Shown piece by piece: positions 5,838 to 6,590 of a stretch of 6,590 bases of DNA. Both the position numbers and the translations under genes were made by a program. Position 1 is the first letter of the stretch; every line of letters begins with the position of its first letter. The stretch covers positions 1 to 6,590 of the forward strand of contig DAHVAI010000013.1 in NCBI GenBank assembly GCA_027314685.1, written 5' to 3'. Source of the DNA: Nitrososphaerota archaeon. Its GTDB lineage: Archaea; Thermoproteota; Nitrososphaeria; Nitrososphaerales; CADDZS01. The notes under the pieces were generated by a model, which worked only from the letters and a program-made list of their open reading frames with translations, was not told where the DNA came from and made no database searches.

Positions 5838-6590
5838 ATGGAATTCTTGCCAACCGCGAAAAACAGTCCGACAGAAAGATGTGATGCACTTTTCAAACTA
5901 CTAGACCTAAAAGGTAGTTCACACGTACAAACTGCAATCATTTCAGATCCAAAACATGTTTTCTATTTTACAGGTTTCTTTACTTGGAGGCCTCGATTCA
6001 GTAGCTTTCTTTTGTTGCGAAGGGAGAAAGAGCCTGTTCTCTTCGTTGGGTCTACCAGAGCAGAACTAGCTGAAAAGTCCTTTCGCGGCAGGGTTGTCGC
6101 CTACAATGATTACGACGTAAGCGAACGAATGGTCTCATACGCCGACTATGTATCAAGAGAATTCGTCAAATTTCTCGAAAACGAGAAAGTAGCAAATGAT
6201 GACTCTACCGTAGGAATCGAAAGTTGGAATCTTGCTAACGAATACGCAAATGCTCTAACTCAATCTCGGTCGCTTGACATCTCTAAAGTAATCCTCGAGA
6301 TGAGAAAGACAAAGGGAACTGACGAGCTAGAATATGAAAGAAATGCGTCAAAGAGATTAGCGGTCGCCTACAAGACTATCAAAGACCATGCTCTAGCCGG
6401 AGAAACTGAACTCGGCCTCTTTGCCCACGCCAACCTAGCCGTTTTCAAAAACTTTGATCCACTAGAATACTTCGAAGTATCTAACGTGTTTGGCGATTTT
6501 GCTTCAGGCAAAAGGACGTTTGAAGGTTCAGGCGGTCCTACAAGAAAAAAGCTTGTAAAAGGCGACCTTCTTATCCTCGACCTTCAAGCA
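5838..6590 (+). CDS. M24-family metallopeptidase-like protein (Xaa-Pro peptidase/creatinase fold), 3' end missing
   Basis: The frame stays open to the window edge, giving 251 residues of a protein normally about 350-400 long. The N-terminal creatinase-type domain is recognisable: DPKHVFYFTGF (37-47), as in prolidase-like proteins, then the linker MRKTKGTDELE (155-165) that starts the pita-bread domain. Next come SGKRT (223-227), GGPT (232-235), and GDLLILDL (242-249). The metal ligands (Asp, Asp, His, Glu, Glu) would lie beyond the edge, so activity cannot be judged. The position where prolidases usually have Pro-His is Pro-Thr here (234-235). An in-frame ATG at 5766 would add 24 residues unlike the family; 5838 is preferred. 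It lies 133 nt after kdgK and probably has its own promoter. Members cleave Xaa-Pro dipeptides or act on other small C-N or C-S substrates. Confidence 0.85.
   Translation, partial: MEFLPTAKNSPTERCDALFKLLDLKGSSHVQTAIISDPKHVFYFTGFFTWRPRFSSFLLLRREKEPVLFVGSTRAELAEKSFRGRVVAYNDYDVSERMVSYADYVSREFVKFLENEKVANDDSTVGIESWNLANEYANALTQSRSLDISKVILEMRKTKGTDELEYERNASKRLAVAYKTIKDHALAGETELGLFAHANLAVFKNFDPLEYFEVSNVFGDFASGKRTFEGSGGPTRKKLVKGDLLILDLQA

Noticed and set aside
1..6590. tRNA, rRNA, CRISPR, insertion sequence or riboswitch
   Set aside because: No cloverleaf, conserved rRNA segment, spaced direct repeats, transposase or terminal repeats were found on reading. Gaps between genes are 60-135 nt and are accounted for by promoters and short palindromes.

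Overview
The window looks like chromosomal DNA of an archaeon, most likely from the Thermoproteota/Thaumarchaeota side (the lineage is inference, low to moderate confidence). Three things point there. The kinase at 4712-5704 closely resembles, from memory, the 2-keto-3-deoxygluconate (KDG) kinase of Sulfolobus. Start codons have no clear Shine-Dalgarno motifs and several have TATA-like boxes 20-40 nt upstream. GTG and TTG starts are used, and gene 1 is a small roadblock/LC7-like protein of a kind common in archaea. Base composition looks even, in the mid-40s percent GC by eye.

Layout, left to right. Positions 1-133 are non-coding and hold a possible promoter. A small roadblock-like protein (134-556, +) converges with a three-gene leftward arm. 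In transcription order that arm is an extended SDR sugar epimerase/dehydrogenase (3696-2704), an FAH-family hydrolase/dehydratase (2601-1708) and a zinc-dependent MDR sugar/polyol dehydrogenase (1715-654). The last two overlap by 8 nt. A 134-nt divergent promoter region (3697-3830) separates this arm from a rightward pair: a DHDPS/KDG-aldolase-family lyase (3831-4715, TTG start) and a KDG kinase (4712-5704), joined by an ATGA overlap. After a gap of 133 nt comes an M24-family (Xaa-Pro peptidase/creatinase-like) protein that runs off the right edge (5838-6590).

Functional reading. The rightward pair is the lower part of an archaeal Entner-Doudoroff-type route: KDG is phosphorylated by the kinase, and KDG or KDPG is cleaved by the aldolase to pyruvate plus glyceraldehyde or its 3-phosphate. 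The leftward arm supplies two oxidoreductase-type enzymes and an FAH enzyme. FAH enzymes in sugar-acid pathways either dehydrate 2-keto-3-deoxy acids or hydrolyse 2,4-diketo-3-deoxy acids. Together the divergent arms look like one catabolic module for an aldose or sugar acid. No sugar-acid dehydratase, transporter or regulator gene lies inside the window, so the substrate cannot be named. No RNA genes, mobile elements, CRISPR arrays or long repeats were seen. The most notable points are the MDR-FAH coupling, a DHDPS-like arginine in the aldolase, a bulged inverted repeat next to its TTG start, and an M24 protein with Thr where prolidases usually have His.
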